Assembly: GCA_002315975.1 (NCBI GenBank)
Contig: DCIK01000021.1
Location: 1-27,079 of the forward strand
Direction: 5' to 3'
DNA length: 27,079 bases
Source: Clostridiales bacterium UBA1728
Lineage (GTDB): Bacteria > Bacillota > Clostridia > Oscillospirales > Oscillospiraceae
The stretch's first letter is position 1; each line of letters starts with the position of its first letter. The notes beneath the pieces were generated by a model. That model saw only the letters and a program-made list of their open reading frames with translations, did not search any database and was not told the origin of the DNA. Position numbers and translations under genes: made by a program. Below are positions 1-6,786 of this stretch, one piece after another.

Positions 1-26
1 CTAGCGTGGGGTTTTCGCATTACAAT

Positions 27-54
27 CACACGCCCGCATTGCTGCGGGCGTGTG
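27..54 (-). terminator. Hairpin downstream of the first UroD-like gene
   Basis: A perfect 11-bp stem (CACACGCCCGC / GCGGGCGTGTG) with a 6-nt loop lies 12 bases beyond the stop codon of the gene at 66-1160. No strong U-tract follows on the minus strand, so it may be an inefficient terminator or a 3'-end stabilising hairpin. Confidence 0.5.
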
Positions 55-65
55 AGGCTTATCTC

Positions 66-1160
66 TCAGTTTCCGTAGAACTCGCGGCTGGCGCAGTAGA
101 GCTCAGAGGCCATAATCCACAGATCCTCGCTGTTGCCGCTCATGACGGAGGGCAGGTAGCCGCCGGTGGATGCAAACAGCTCCACATTCTCGCGGATGAG
201 CTGGCGGAGCTCTTCCTCGCTGTATTTGCGGCTGCGGTCATAATTCTCCAGTCCGGCGTAGAAGCCCAGCTTGTCGCCGTAGTCCTTCTTGTACGCGGGC
301 AGGTCGTTGACCCGGCGCTGTAGCTGCATGAAGTCAGCGCCCAGCTCCACAAAGGCGTCCAGGAACTTGTCTACCTTGCCGCAGCAGTGGAAGGTGTAGA
401 GCTTACCCATGCCGTGGGCGTGGTCGATCATCTTCTTGGTGGGCTCAAAGAGGAGCTCGCGCATCATGTCCGGGGAGAAGAAAGCGTCCTTCTCGGTGCC
501 CCAGTCGTCATGGATGCAGAAGAGGTCCACGGGGTAGAGTCCGGCCAGGCGATCCATAAGCCAGATCATCCAGTCGGTGAAGCGGTCGAAGAAGGCACGG
601 GTGGCCTCGGGCTCCACGAACATGGCCTCCAGCGCCTCGGAGAAGCCGCCCAGCAGGTCGGCCAGTGCCTGGAAGGGGCCGTGGTAGAGATCGAGAATCA
701 GGATGCGCTCGCTGTCGTACTCGTTCTTCATGAACTCGGCGGCGCGCTCGTCCAGATTGTACTCATGGAGGTCGGGCCACTTGATCTGCTCCTCCCACTT
801 GAGGATATCGTCGCAGACGCGGGTGCCGATGGTCATGCAGGCGCCGCCGGCAGCCCTGTCATAGGTCCAGCTGTTGCCGAAGGCATCGAAATAGGTGTAG
901 CGGGGACGGGGATCACCCAGCACGGGGCCCAGCTGATGGCCCTCGGGGCCCTTGGTGTAGATGTGCGCCATGTGCTGCTCCATGGTCTCGCCGGAGCCCA
1001 GAGGTACCCACATGGGGTTCTCGTGGCGGGCCATGCGGTAGAAGTTCTCCTTCACGGAGATGGGAGTCTCAAAGGCGGGCAGGTCCATGGGCTTGCCGCC
1101 GAAGGCAGATCTGGTCTGCTTCTTCGCGCCGGTGCCGTATGCAGGTCTTTCCAGAGCCAT
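66..1160 (-). CDS. UroD/MtaA-superfamily protein (probable corrinoid-type methyltransferase)
   Basis: This 364-aa protein belongs to the uroporphyrinogen decarboxylase superfamily. It is closer to the cobalamin methyltransferase branch (MtaA/CmuA-like) than to heme-pathway HemE. Visible features are HDDWGT at residues 217-222 and the H-x-C-G motif (H258, C260), which provides zinc ligands in MtaA-type enzymes. A predicted role is methyl transfer between a corrinoid protein or methylated substrate and a thiol, but the substrate cannot be told. The start is supported by AGAGGA upstream and a textbook promoter (TTGACA-17-TATAAT at 1257-1229). A paralogue with the same motifs lies at 5515-6600. 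No corrinoid-binding protein gene is adjacent. The family call is firm and the reaction is inference. Confidence 0.85.
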   Translation of the reverse strand: MALERPAYGTGAKKQTRSAFGGKPMDLPAFETPISVKENFYRMARHENPMWVPLGSGETMEQHMAHIYTKGPEGHQLGPVLGDPRPRYTYFDAFGNSWTYDRAAGGACMTIGTRVCDDILKWEEQIKWPDLHEYNLDERAAEFMKNEYDSERILILDLYHGPFQALADLLGGFSEALEAMFVEPEATRAFFDRFTDWMIWLMDRLAGLYPVDLFCIHDDWGTEKDAFFSPDMMRELLFEPTKKMIDHAHGMGKLYTFHCCGKVDKFLDAFVELGADFMQLQRRVNDLPAYKKDYGDKLGFYAGLENYDRSRKYSEEELRQLIRENVELFASTGGYLPSVMSGNSEDLWIMASELYCASREFYGN

Positions 1161-1228
1161 AATGTTCCTCTTTTCCCGGCAGTTTTGCTGCCGCTGTATG
1201 TGTAAAGTCGGGATCTTTATGCATTCAG

Positions 1229-1257
1229 ATTATAACACCGCTTCTTCAATGTGTCAA
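1229..1257 (-). promoter_or_regulatory. Sigma-A promoter of the first UroD-like gene
   Basis: On the minus strand TTGACA (1257-1252) and TATAAT (1234-1229) are separated by 17 bp. Both hexamers are perfect, about 70 bp upstream of the start at 1160. Confidence 0.85.
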
Positions 1258-1259
1258 TA

Positions 1260-1320
1260 TGGGAATTGGGGACGGTTCTCGATTACCAAAGTGGGAATTG
1301 AGAACCGTCCCCAATTCCCA
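1260..1320. repeat. REP-like inverted repeat
   Basis: Two 25-nt arms (1260-1284 and 1296-1320) are complementary with a single G-T wobble and enclose an 11-nt loop. The core GGGGACGGTTCTC resembles palindromes found scattered in clostridial genomes near REP-associated tyrosine transposases (from memory). It sits between the divergent promoters of the UroD-like gene and the carboxypeptidase gene. No transposase is present here. Confidence 0.75.
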
Positions 1321-1330
1321 CATTCCAGCC

Positions 1331-1359
1331 TTGCTTTTTCTTCCCGGATGGGGTAAAAT
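1331..1359 (+). promoter_or_regulatory. Probable promoter of the carboxypeptidase gene
   Basis: TTGCTT (1331-1336) and TAAAAT (1354-1359) are 17 bp apart, 31 bp upstream of the start codon. AAAGGA lies in between as ribosome site. Confidence 0.6.
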
Positions 1360-1389
1360 GACGCGAATGCTTTATTAAAGGACGCACCC

Positions 1390-2259
1390 ATGAAAAAGAA
1401 AAAATCCAACCGGATCGTTCTGGTCTTTACGCTGTTTTTTATCGCTCTGGCTCTGCTGACTCTCCGCTATCTGGACAGAGACAACAGCCCCGTCAGCGCC
1501 ACGGCTGCGCCGGAGCTTGTGAATCGGAGCACCTCCGTCCCCGCCGAGATGCCGGAGGCACCTGCGGCAGTCTCTACCCCGGAGCCTACACCCACGCCCA
1601 CGCCGGAGCCCACAGTGAATCCCGACTCCCCCGAGGGTCGCGCCCTCGCGCTGGGGCTGCCCAAGCCCCCGGAGATTGACGCCACGAGCTGGGAGTTCAT
1701 CCTCGCCAACGGCGAGAACTCCATTGCCGAGTATGCCCCACCCTCCACCGTCACGCTGGAGGGGCAGATCATCGACGAGCGCATTGAGGAGCCGCTGAAG
1801 GCCATGGCCGCCGACACCCGCGCCCAGGGGCTGAGCGTTTATCTCTCCAGCGGCTACCGGAGCTATAACGAGCAGGCGCAGAACTTCATCCGCGTGTGCA
1901 ACAATAACGGCGTGTCGGACGGCAAGAACAGCGAGGGCTTCTACATCACCATGCCCGCCGGCTGCAGCGAGCACCAGACCGGTCTCTGCTGCGATATCAC
2001 CGATATGTACTACCCCACCAAAAACTCCTCGCTGGAGAACACCGCCATGTTCCAGTACATGAGCAGGCACTGCCAGGAGTTCGGCTTCATCGTCCGCTTC
2101 CCCAAGGGGCTGGAGCAGACCACCGGCGTCATGTACGAGCCCTTCCACTTCCGCTATGTGGGCGTGGAGGCCGCCACCTACATCATGGAGAACGGCATCT
2201 GTCTGGAGACCTTCCTGAGTCTGTATCGGGACGATATTGTGCCGGTGAAAATGCCGTAA
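1390..2259 (+). CDS. D-alanyl-D-alanine carboxypeptidase, VanY/M15B family
   Basis: This 289-aa protein acts outside the membrane, where the family trims the terminal D-Ala from peptidoglycan stem peptides. Residues 1-7 are basic, 8-25 form an N-terminal membrane anchor, and 33-90 are a Pro/Thr/Glu-rich linker with a TPTPTPEPT tract. The M15B domain follows. SGYRS at 154-158, S-E-H-x-x-G with H195, D202 and E-P-F-H with H253 match the zinc ligands and catalytic residues of VanY/DacY enzymes. Upstream AAAGGACG gives the ribosome site. It is monocistronic between an REP-like repeat and the rplU promoter. No VanS/VanR or ligase genes are nearby, so housekeeping wall maturation is likelier than glycopeptide resistance. 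Confidence 0.9.
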   Translation: MKKKKSNRIVLVFTLFFIALALLTLRYLDRDNSPVSATAAPELVNRSTSVPAEMPEAPAAVSTPEPTPTPTPEPTVNPDSPEGRALALGLPKPPEIDATSWEFILANGENSIAEYAPPSTVTLEGQIIDERIEEPLKAMAADTRAQGLSVYLSSGYRSYNEQAQNFIRVCNNNGVSDGKNSEGFYITMPAGCSEHQTGLCCDITDMYYPTKNSSLENTAMFQYMSRHCQEFGFIVRFPKGLEQTTGVMYEPFHFRYVGVEAATYIMENGICLETFLSLYRDDIVPVKMP

Positions 2260-2288
2260 GTGTGCTCAAATTTCCCCGCATTTTTTCC

Positions 2289-2318
2289 TTGACAAGCTCC
2301 CCCCCTCTATGGTACACT
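2289..2318 (+). promoter_or_regulatory. Promoter of the rplU operon (extended -10)
   Basis: TTGACA (2289-2294) is followed after 18 bp by TACACT (2313-2318), preceded by the extended -10 element TGG. It lies about 84 bp before the rplU start. Confidence 0.8.
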
Positions 2319-2401
2319 ATCAAAGCCGCATCAAAGGGGTTTTATTTAAGTGCGTTTGCACACCCCCAGAGCGAGTCTGCAGAAAGGCAGGATTTGTCCT
2401 T
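2319..2401 (+). promoter_or_regulatory. Probable L21 leader (ribosomal protein autoregulatory 5' UTR)
   Basis: The 5' UTR contains a GTGC-GTTT-GCAC hairpin (2350-2361) and a short pairing around AAGGCAGGATTTGTCCTT just before the start. Firmicutes rplU mRNAs carry a conserved L21 leader in this place. Assignment is by position and the hairpin, not by a covariance-model match. Confidence 0.5.
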
Positions 2402-2716
2402 ATGAAGCACGCTGTCATCGTTACCGGCGGCAAGCAGTACCGCGTGGCCGAGGGCGACGTCATCTACGTTGAGAAGCTTCCCGTGGAAGCCGGCGAGACC
2501 GTCACCATCGATCAGGTTCTGGCCATCGTCGACGAAGAGTCTTCCGTGTTCGGCACCCCCGTGGTCGCCGGCGCCACCGTGACCGCCAAGGTCGAGAAGA
2601 ACGGCAAGGCCAAGAAGATTCGCGTCTACAAGATGAAGCCCAAGAAGAACTACCGGCGTACCCAGGGCCATCGTCAGCCCTACACCAAGCTCACCATCAG
2701 CGCTATCAACGGTTAA
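2402..2716 (+). CDS. rplU: 50S ribosomal protein L21
   Basis: The protein has 104 aa and begins MKHAVIVTGGKQYRV, the conserved L21 N-terminus. It carries the typical KPKKNYRRTQGHRQPYTKL C-terminal RNA-binding segment. L21 binds 23S rRNA in the large subunit. The start at 2402 is chosen over an upstream in-frame codon (2309) because that one falls inside the promoter, and because the L21 family starts here. An AAGGCAGG ribosome site precedes it. It is first in the rplU-rpmA pair. The usual Firmicutes gene between the two (prp/ysxB) is absent: only 37 bp separate rplU from rpmA. Confidence 0.97.
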   Translation: MKHAVIVTGGKQYRVAEGDVIYVEKLPVEAGETVTIDQVLAIVDEESSVFGTPVVAGATVTAKVEKNGKAKKIRVYKMKPKKNYRRTQGHRQPYTKLTISAING

Positions 2717-2753
2717 TCGCCACACTATTTGACAATCGGAGGTGTAATTAAGC

Positions 2754-3014
2754 ATGGCACATAAGAAAGGCATGGGCAGCACCCGCAACGGTCGCGACAG
2801 CGAGTCTAAGCGTCTCGGGCCCAAGCGCGCCGACGGTCAGTTCGTTCTGGCCGGCAACATCCTTGTCAGACAGCGCGGCACCAAGATCCATCCCGGTGTG
2901 AATGTCGGTATCGGCGGTGACGATACCCTCTACGCTCTGGTGGACGGCACCGTGAAGTTCGAGCGCAAGGATGCGAATCGCAAGCAGGTCTCCGTGTACG
3001 AGATCGCCCAGTGA
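2754..3014 (+). CDS. rpmA: 50S ribosomal protein L27
   Basis: The 86-aa protein starts MAHKKGMGSTRNGRDSESK. This corresponds to the mature, Gram-negative-like N-terminus whose first residues reach the peptidyl-transferase centre. Most Firmicutes L27 proteins instead carry an N-terminal extension ending in FF that is cut by the Prp protease. That extension is missing here, as is the prp gene, which normally sits just upstream. GGAGGTG at 2740-2746 is the ribosome site. A strong terminator follows directly. Confidence 0.97.
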   Translation: MAHKKGMGSTRNGRDSESKRLGPKRADGQFVLAGNILVRQRGTKIHPGVNVGIGGDDTLYALVDGTVKFERKDANRKQVSVYEIAQ

Positions 3015-3026
3015 TTCAGGCTATGA

Positions 3027-3059
3027 GGCGGGAGCAGGGTTTCTGTTCCCGCCTTTTTT
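3027..3059 (+). terminator. Rho-independent terminator after rpmA
   Basis: An 11-bp stem (GGCGGGAGCAG / CTGTTCCCGCC, one G-T pair) with a 5-nt loop is followed by six T residues. Confidence 0.9.
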
Positions 3060-3083
3060 CGTCTTCGTTCAATCAGGGTATTA

Positions 3084-3139
3084 TTACAGGAGCAGAGCTC
3101 CTGTTATAATAATTCAACTTTTTTCGCGCAAGGCGCGAA
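3084..3139 (+). promoter_or_regulatory. obgE leader: two hairpins and a TATAAT box
   Basis: ACAGGAGC-AGA-GCTCCTGT forms a hairpin at 3086-3104, directly followed by TATAAT (3105-3110). A second perfect 7-bp hairpin (TTCGCGC-AAG-GCGCGAA) lies at 3123-3139. The TATAAT may be the -10 of an obgE promoter, but the -35 match is weak. obgE might otherwise be transcribed by read-through past the rpmA terminator. Confidence 0.35.
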
Positions 3140-3161
3140 CTCTGCGAGGCTGAGGTATACT

Positions 3162-4445
3162 ATGGCAAATACTTTTGTCGATAAAGTCAATATCACCGTG
3201 CGCGCCGGTCGCGGCGGTGACGGTGCGGTGAGCTTTCACCGGGAAAAATACGTGGCTGCCGGCGGCCCCGACGGCGGTGACGGCGGCAAGGGCGGCGACA
3301 TCGTCTTTGTGGTAGACGAGCATATGTCCACCCTGCTGGACTTCCGTTATAAGCGGAAGTACATTGCCGGTGACGGTCAGAACGGGCAGAACAAGCGCTG
3401 CAGCGGCAAGGACGGTCAGACCCTGTATATCAAGGTGCCCCGGGGTACCCTGATTCGCCACAGGGAAAGCGGCGGTATCATGGCGGACCTGTCCGAGACC
3501 GCGCAGGTGACCATTGCCAGGGGCGGCAACGGCGGCTGGGGCAACCAGCACTTCGCCACGCCTACCCGGCAGGTGCCCCGCTTCGCCAAGCCCGGTCTGG
3601 AAGGCGAGGCCTTTGAGCTGACGCTGGAGCTGAAGCTCCTTGCCGATGTGGGTCTGGTGGGCTTCCCCAATGTGGGAAAGAGCACCCTGCTGAGCAGCGT
3701 GAGCCGTGCCCGGCCCAAGATCGCCGACTACCACTTCACCACCCTCTCCCCCAATCTGGGCGTGGTCTACATTGACGAGGGCGTGAGCTTCGTGCTGGCC
3801 GACATCCCCGGCATCATCGAGGGTGCCAGTGAGGGCGCCGGTCTGGGCCACGACTTCCTCCGGCACATTGACCGCTGCCGCCTGCTCATTCACGTGGTAG
3901 ACGGCTCCGGCAGCGAGGGCCGCGACCCCATTGAGGACTTTGAGGCCATCAACAAGGAGCTGCGGGAATACTCCCCCGAGCTCTCCAGGCGTCCCCAGAT
4001 CGTCTGCGCCAACAAGTGCGACATTCTTGGCGATGAACGGGAAGGTCTGGAGAAGCTGAAGGCCTATGTGGAGGCTCAGGGCTACGAATTCTACGAGATT
4101 TCCGCCGCCACCCAGAAGGGCGTACGGGAGCTCATGGGTCACGCCGCCGCACGCTTGCAGGAGCTGCCCCCCATCGCCGTCTACGAGCCCGACTATGTGC
4201 CCGTGGAGGAGAACCGGGGCGAGCCCGAGGATACCGAAATGCGTCTGGAGGGCGACACCTGGTATCTGGAGGGCGCATGGCTCTCCCGCATGGTGGCCCG
4301 CACCAACTTCACCGACTACGAAAGCCGGATGTACTTCGACCGCACCCTCCGCGACAACAACATCTATAAGATGCTGGAGGAGCGCGGCATTGTGGACGGA
4401 CAGTTTATCAATGTGGAAGGTCTGGAGTTCGAGTACCGGAGCTGA
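3162..4445 (+). CDS. obgE: GTPase Obg (CgtA)
   Basis: This 427-aa essential GTPase acts in late 50S assembly and stress signalling. The glycine-rich Obg fold spans about residues 1-158 (GRGGDGAVSFHREK, GPDGGDGGKGGD). The G domain follows, with GFPNVGKST (167-175), HFTT (191-194), DIPG (214-217), NKCD (about 288-291) and a SAA G5 motif. The last 80 or so residues match the OCT domain found in Firmicutes Obg. The start has GAGGT upstream. Gene order rplU-rpmA-obgE is the classic bacterial arrangement. Confidence 0.97.
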   Translation: MANTFVDKVNITVRAGRGGDGAVSFHREKYVAAGGPDGGDGGKGGDIVFVVDEHMSTLLDFRYKRKYIAGDGQNGQNKRCSGKDGQTLYIKVPRGTLIRHRESGGIMADLSETAQVTIARGGNGGWGNQHFATPTRQVPRFAKPGLEGEAFELTLELKLLADVGLVGFPNVGKSTLLSSVSRARPKIADYHFTTLSPNLGVVYIDEGVSFVLADIPGIIEGASEGAGLGHDFLRHIDRCRLLIHVVDGSGSEGRDPIEDFEAINKELREYSPELSRRPQIVCANKCDILGDEREGLEKLKAYVEAQGYEFYEISAATQKGVRELMGHAAARLQELPPIAVYEPDYVPVEENRGEPEDTEMRLEGDTWYLEGAWLSRMVARTNFTDYESRMYFDRTLRDNNIYKMLEERGIVDGQFINVEGLEFEYRS

Positions 4446-4479
4446 TTCTTCCCCTTGCCGTCCCTTCTGGGGTGCAGCC

Positions 4480-4515
4480 GGTAGTGAATGACACGCCGGG
4501 GGCGTGTCAGAGCCG
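4480..4515 (+). repeat. Intergenic repeat, block X (copy 1)
   Basis: This 36-nt block includes the 9-bp palindrome TGACACGCC-GGG-GGCGTGTCA (4489-4509). Its exact reverse complement occurs at 15673-15708. It follows obgE and could also act as a weak transcription end. Confidence 0.85.
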
Positions 4516-4592
4516 GCGCGAAGCGCCTGAGGGATCATATGCGGAAAATTCCGGAAAAAGCGACTGAAAAAGTCGCACCATGCATAAAAACA

Positions 4593-4651
4593 CAGAACAC
4601 TCTCGGCTCCCCTGTTGCGAAGCAATGGGGGAGCTGTCGCGAAGCGACTGA
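4593..4651 (+). repeat. Intergenic repeat, blocks Y and Z (copy 1)
   Basis: Block Y (4593-4624) matches the reverse complement of 15721-15752 with one mismatch in 32. Block Z (4632-4651) matches 15628-15647 in reverse complement exactly. Hairpins such as TTGCGAAGCAA are embedded. The rest of the obgE/tepA-like gap (4446-4666) contains no gene. Confidence 0.85.
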
Positions 4652-4666
4652 AGGGGTATGTGCCAT

Positions 4667-5281
4667 TCAAATGGCTTTCCGCAGCCAGGAGAGTGCCTTA
4701 TCCAGCCCGCCCAGCTCGTCGATGAGTCCTTCCCGCACGGCCTGTTCGCCGTAGAGGACGCTGCCCACATCCTGGGTCAGTTCCCCGGTGGCGTTGGTCA
4801 GTGCGTCCAGCCTTTTGCGGCTGATGTGCGAGTGGTGCACGGTGAACTCGGCGATGCGCTCCTGAATGCGCTCGAAGTAGCTCCAGGTCTGGGGCACGCC
4901 GATGACCGTGCCGTTGAGCCGCACCGGGTGGAGGGTCATGGCCGCCGAGGGCACCATAAAGCTCCGCTGTGCCGCCACCGCCAAGGGTACACCGATGGAG
5001 TGGCCGCCGCCCAGCACCAGCGAGGCCGTGGGCTTGGTCATGGAGGCGATGAGCTCGGCCATGGCCAGCCCCGCTTCAATGTCTCCGCCCACGGTGTTGA
5101 GCAGGAGCAGCAGAGCCGTGGCGCTCTCGTCCTCCTCGATGGCGCAGAGCAGAGGCAGCATATGCTCGTATTTGGTGGTCTTGCTCTCCGGCGGCAGGAG
5201 GGTATGCCCCTCGATCTGGCCGATGATGGTCAGAATGCGGATGCCGCCCGCCGCGGAAACCGCGCAGTTTTCTTCATTCAT
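4667..5281 (-). CDS. ClpP-fold serine peptidase, TepA/YmfB-like
   Basis: This 204-aa protein belongs to the ClpP/crotonase-fold peptidases and is most like Bacillus TepA (YmfB), reported as a translocation-enhancing or signal-peptide-degrading cytosolic enzyme. LLLNTVGGDIEAGLAMAELI (59-78) is the oxyanion-hole region. GGGHSIGVPLA contains the predicted nucleophile S95, MTLHP the His H118, and D171 could complete the triad. The start at 5281 is chosen because upstream in-frame codons run through a GC hairpin. The only ribosome-site-like sequence (GGGGGTG) lies inside that hairpin's 3' arm. It is convergent with obgE. Confidence 0.8.
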   Translation of the reverse strand: MNEENCAVSAAGGIRILTIIGQIEGHTLLPPESKTTKYEHMLPLLCAIEEDESATALLLLLNTVGGDIEAGLAMAELIASMTKPTASLVLGGGHSIGVPLAVAAQRSFMVPSAAMTLHPVRLNGTVIGVPQTWSYFERIQERIAEFTVHHSHISRKRLDALTNATGELTQDVGSVLYGEQAVREGLIDELGGLDKALSWLRKAI

Positions 5282-5287
5282 ATGAAA

Positions 5288-5322
5288 ACACCCCCACGGC
5301 ACAGTCTGCGCCGTGGGGGTGT
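5288..5322 (-). promoter_or_regulatory. Perfect hairpin over the tepA-like ribosome site
   Basis: A perfect 13-bp stem (ACACCCCCACGGC / GCCGTGGGGGTGT) with a 9-nt loop ends six bases before the start codon at 5281. On the minus strand the 3' arm contains GGGGGTG, and TTTTC follows. It may be an attenuator, a translational switch, or a terminator that implies a start elsewhere. Confidence 0.6.
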
Positions 5323-5343
5323 GGTTTATTCTGCCTCGCAGAG

Positions 5344-5483
5344 TTTGCCGCTTTGCGGCAAAAAACGAAATCATTATGATGTGAGCTCTGCCCACATCAT
5401 AATACCCTGAGGCGCGGTATCATGCCGCGCCCTCATGCCGACCAAGGCGGCAAAGCCGCCGCGATAAGCATGAGCAAAGCTCA
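5344..5483. repeat. Run of five short palindromes
   Basis: Consecutive stem-loops are TTTGCCGC-TTT-GCGGCAAA (5344-5362), an 11-bp stem ATTATGATGTG / CACATCATAAT (5373-5403), GGCGCGG / CCGCGCC (5411-5431), GGCGGC-AAA-GCCGCC (5446-5460) and TGAGC-AAA-GCTCA (5471-5483). No ORF is supported here. They resemble the palindromic intergenic repeats elsewhere in the window. Confidence 0.7.
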
Positions 5484-5511
5484 AAGGAGATGGCTTTGCC
5501 ATCTCCTTTGA
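5481..5511 (-). terminator. Hairpin after the second UroD-like gene
   Basis: A perfect 14-bp stem (TCAAAGGAGATGGC / GCCATCTCCTTTGA) with a 3-nt loop starts 4 bp beyond the stop codon at 5515. The U-tract is poor. Confidence 0.6.
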
Positions 5512-5514
5512 TGT

Positions 5515-6600
5515 TTACACTCTCTTATACAGCTTGTTGTAATAGTTCAAAGAGTAGTTATACAGCTCGTCGCGGGCGATGGCGGCCTGATCGGGCTTGG
5601 TGCGGATGATGGCAACGCAGCGGCCGTTGGCACCGAACTTTTCCACATAGGCATCCACGGCATCGCGGGTCTGCTGCTCGTTCCACTGGGGATTGAGGTT
5701 CATGACAAAGCCGAAGGTCAGCTCCTTGTTGAAGTTGGCAAGCAGCTCGTCGGGGTCGTTGATGGGCTGCTGGGGGCTCCACATATCCACGCCCATGTCG
5801 ATCATCTCGGGGCAGTACTGGATGTTCTTGCCGCAGGAGTGGAGCTCGATGAACTTGCCCTGCGCCTTCAGGGTCTGGAAGAAGCGCTTGGTGGGGGGAA
5901 CGATGAACTCGCGGAACATCTCGTTGGAGTAGAAGCCGGCGCGCTGGGTACCCCAGTCGTCGTGGTAGAGGACGCCGTCCACGCGGCCATAGTTGTCGAT
6001 GACCTTCTGGCAGAGCTCGATCTTGTAGTCGGCCATCTTCTCCAGAAAGCGGTGCATGGCCTCGGGCTCGGTATAGAAGGAGAGCAGATACTCGTCAAAG
6101 GGCATCATCTCGTGAACACGCTCGGTGATGCCTTCCACGCACTGATAGACATGGGCGCGGTTGGGATCGAGGTTGGCGGCGAGCTTGGCACCGTCGGCCT
6201 TCCAGTCGGGGAGACTCAGGTCAGGCCAGTCAAAGTCGTTCTCCCAGTGCTCAAAGTCGTTGATGACGCGGGTGCCGGGCATGGTGATGGAGCCGCCGGC
6301 AGAGGGAACCCACTGCCACAGAACGCCCCACCAGTCGTAGTCGTCCACGGTTTCGGGGACGGGGTGCTCCTCGATGGCATCGGGCCAGATAGTGTTGGTG
6401 TCGTTGCCGGAAACGGGAATCCAGTAGGGCTGATTGCCGGTGACGGCGCGCTTATAGTTCTCGGCCACGGTCACAGGATAGTCACGGGCCTCCAGGGGAG
6501 CCTTGGGCTTCTGCATCATGGCGGGCATGGACTTGGGATCCTGCCAGTACCGGCTGTAGTCGCGCTCGGCGGCGCGCTGCATAAACTTGCTGACGCTCAT
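5515..6600 (-). CDS. UroD/MtaA-superfamily protein (second paralogue)
   Basis: This 361-aa protein has the same architecture as the protein at 66-1160: HDDWGT at 213-218 and H-S-C-G with H254 and C256, the presumed zinc site of corrinoid methyltransferases. The start ATG at 6600 has AGGAGG ten bases upstream. A TTGGAA-17-TATAAT promoter is present. The open frame continues far upstream, but that part is antisense to the regulator gene and is not coding. The gene is divergent from a PucR/CdaR-type regulator, a classic regulator-target layout, suggesting substrate-induced expression. The substrate is unknown. Confidence 0.87.
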   Translation of the reverse strand: MSVSKFMQRAAERDYSRYWQDPKSMPAMMQKPKAPLEARDYPVTVAENYKRAVTGNQPYWIPVSGNDTNTIWPDAIEEHPVPETVDDYDWWGVLWQWVPSAGGSITMPGTRVINDFEHWENDFDWPDLSLPDWKADGAKLAANLDPNRAHVYQCVEGITERVHEMMPFDEYLLSFYTEPEAMHRFLEKMADYKIELCQKVIDNYGRVDGVLYHDDWGTQRAGFYSNEMFREFIVPPTKRFFQTLKAQGKFIELHSCGKNIQYCPEMIDMGVDMWSPQQPINDPDELLANFNKELTFGFVMNLNPQWNEQQTRDAVDAYVEKFGANGRCVAIIRTKPDQAAIARDELYNYSLNYYNKLYKRV

Positions 6601-6654
6601 GTTCGTTCCTCCTATGTTTTGATATTGAGATTGCATTAAAACCTGTTCTATGCT

Positions 6655-6683
6655 ATTATACTCATAAAATACGGCTCTTCCAA
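6655..6683 (-). promoter_or_regulatory. Promoter of the second UroD-like gene
   Basis: On the minus strand TTGGAA (6683-6678) and TATAAT (6660-6655) are 17 bp apart, 55 bp upstream of the start. The 186-bp divergent gap is the likely binding region for the PucR-like regulator. Confidence 0.75.
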
Positions 6684-6786
6684 TGGACAGGCGGCATAAT
6701 CTCACGGGTGTTTTTCCCCTGCGTTTTTGTGCAAATGCGTCCCGGAAGCCGGCAAGAGTCCAAGAGCTCAACGGGGAGAAGAGAGA

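Noticed and set aside
3114..4670. 518-aa minus-strand frame over obgE
   Set aside because: It is an antisense shadow of obgE caused by GC-rich codon use.
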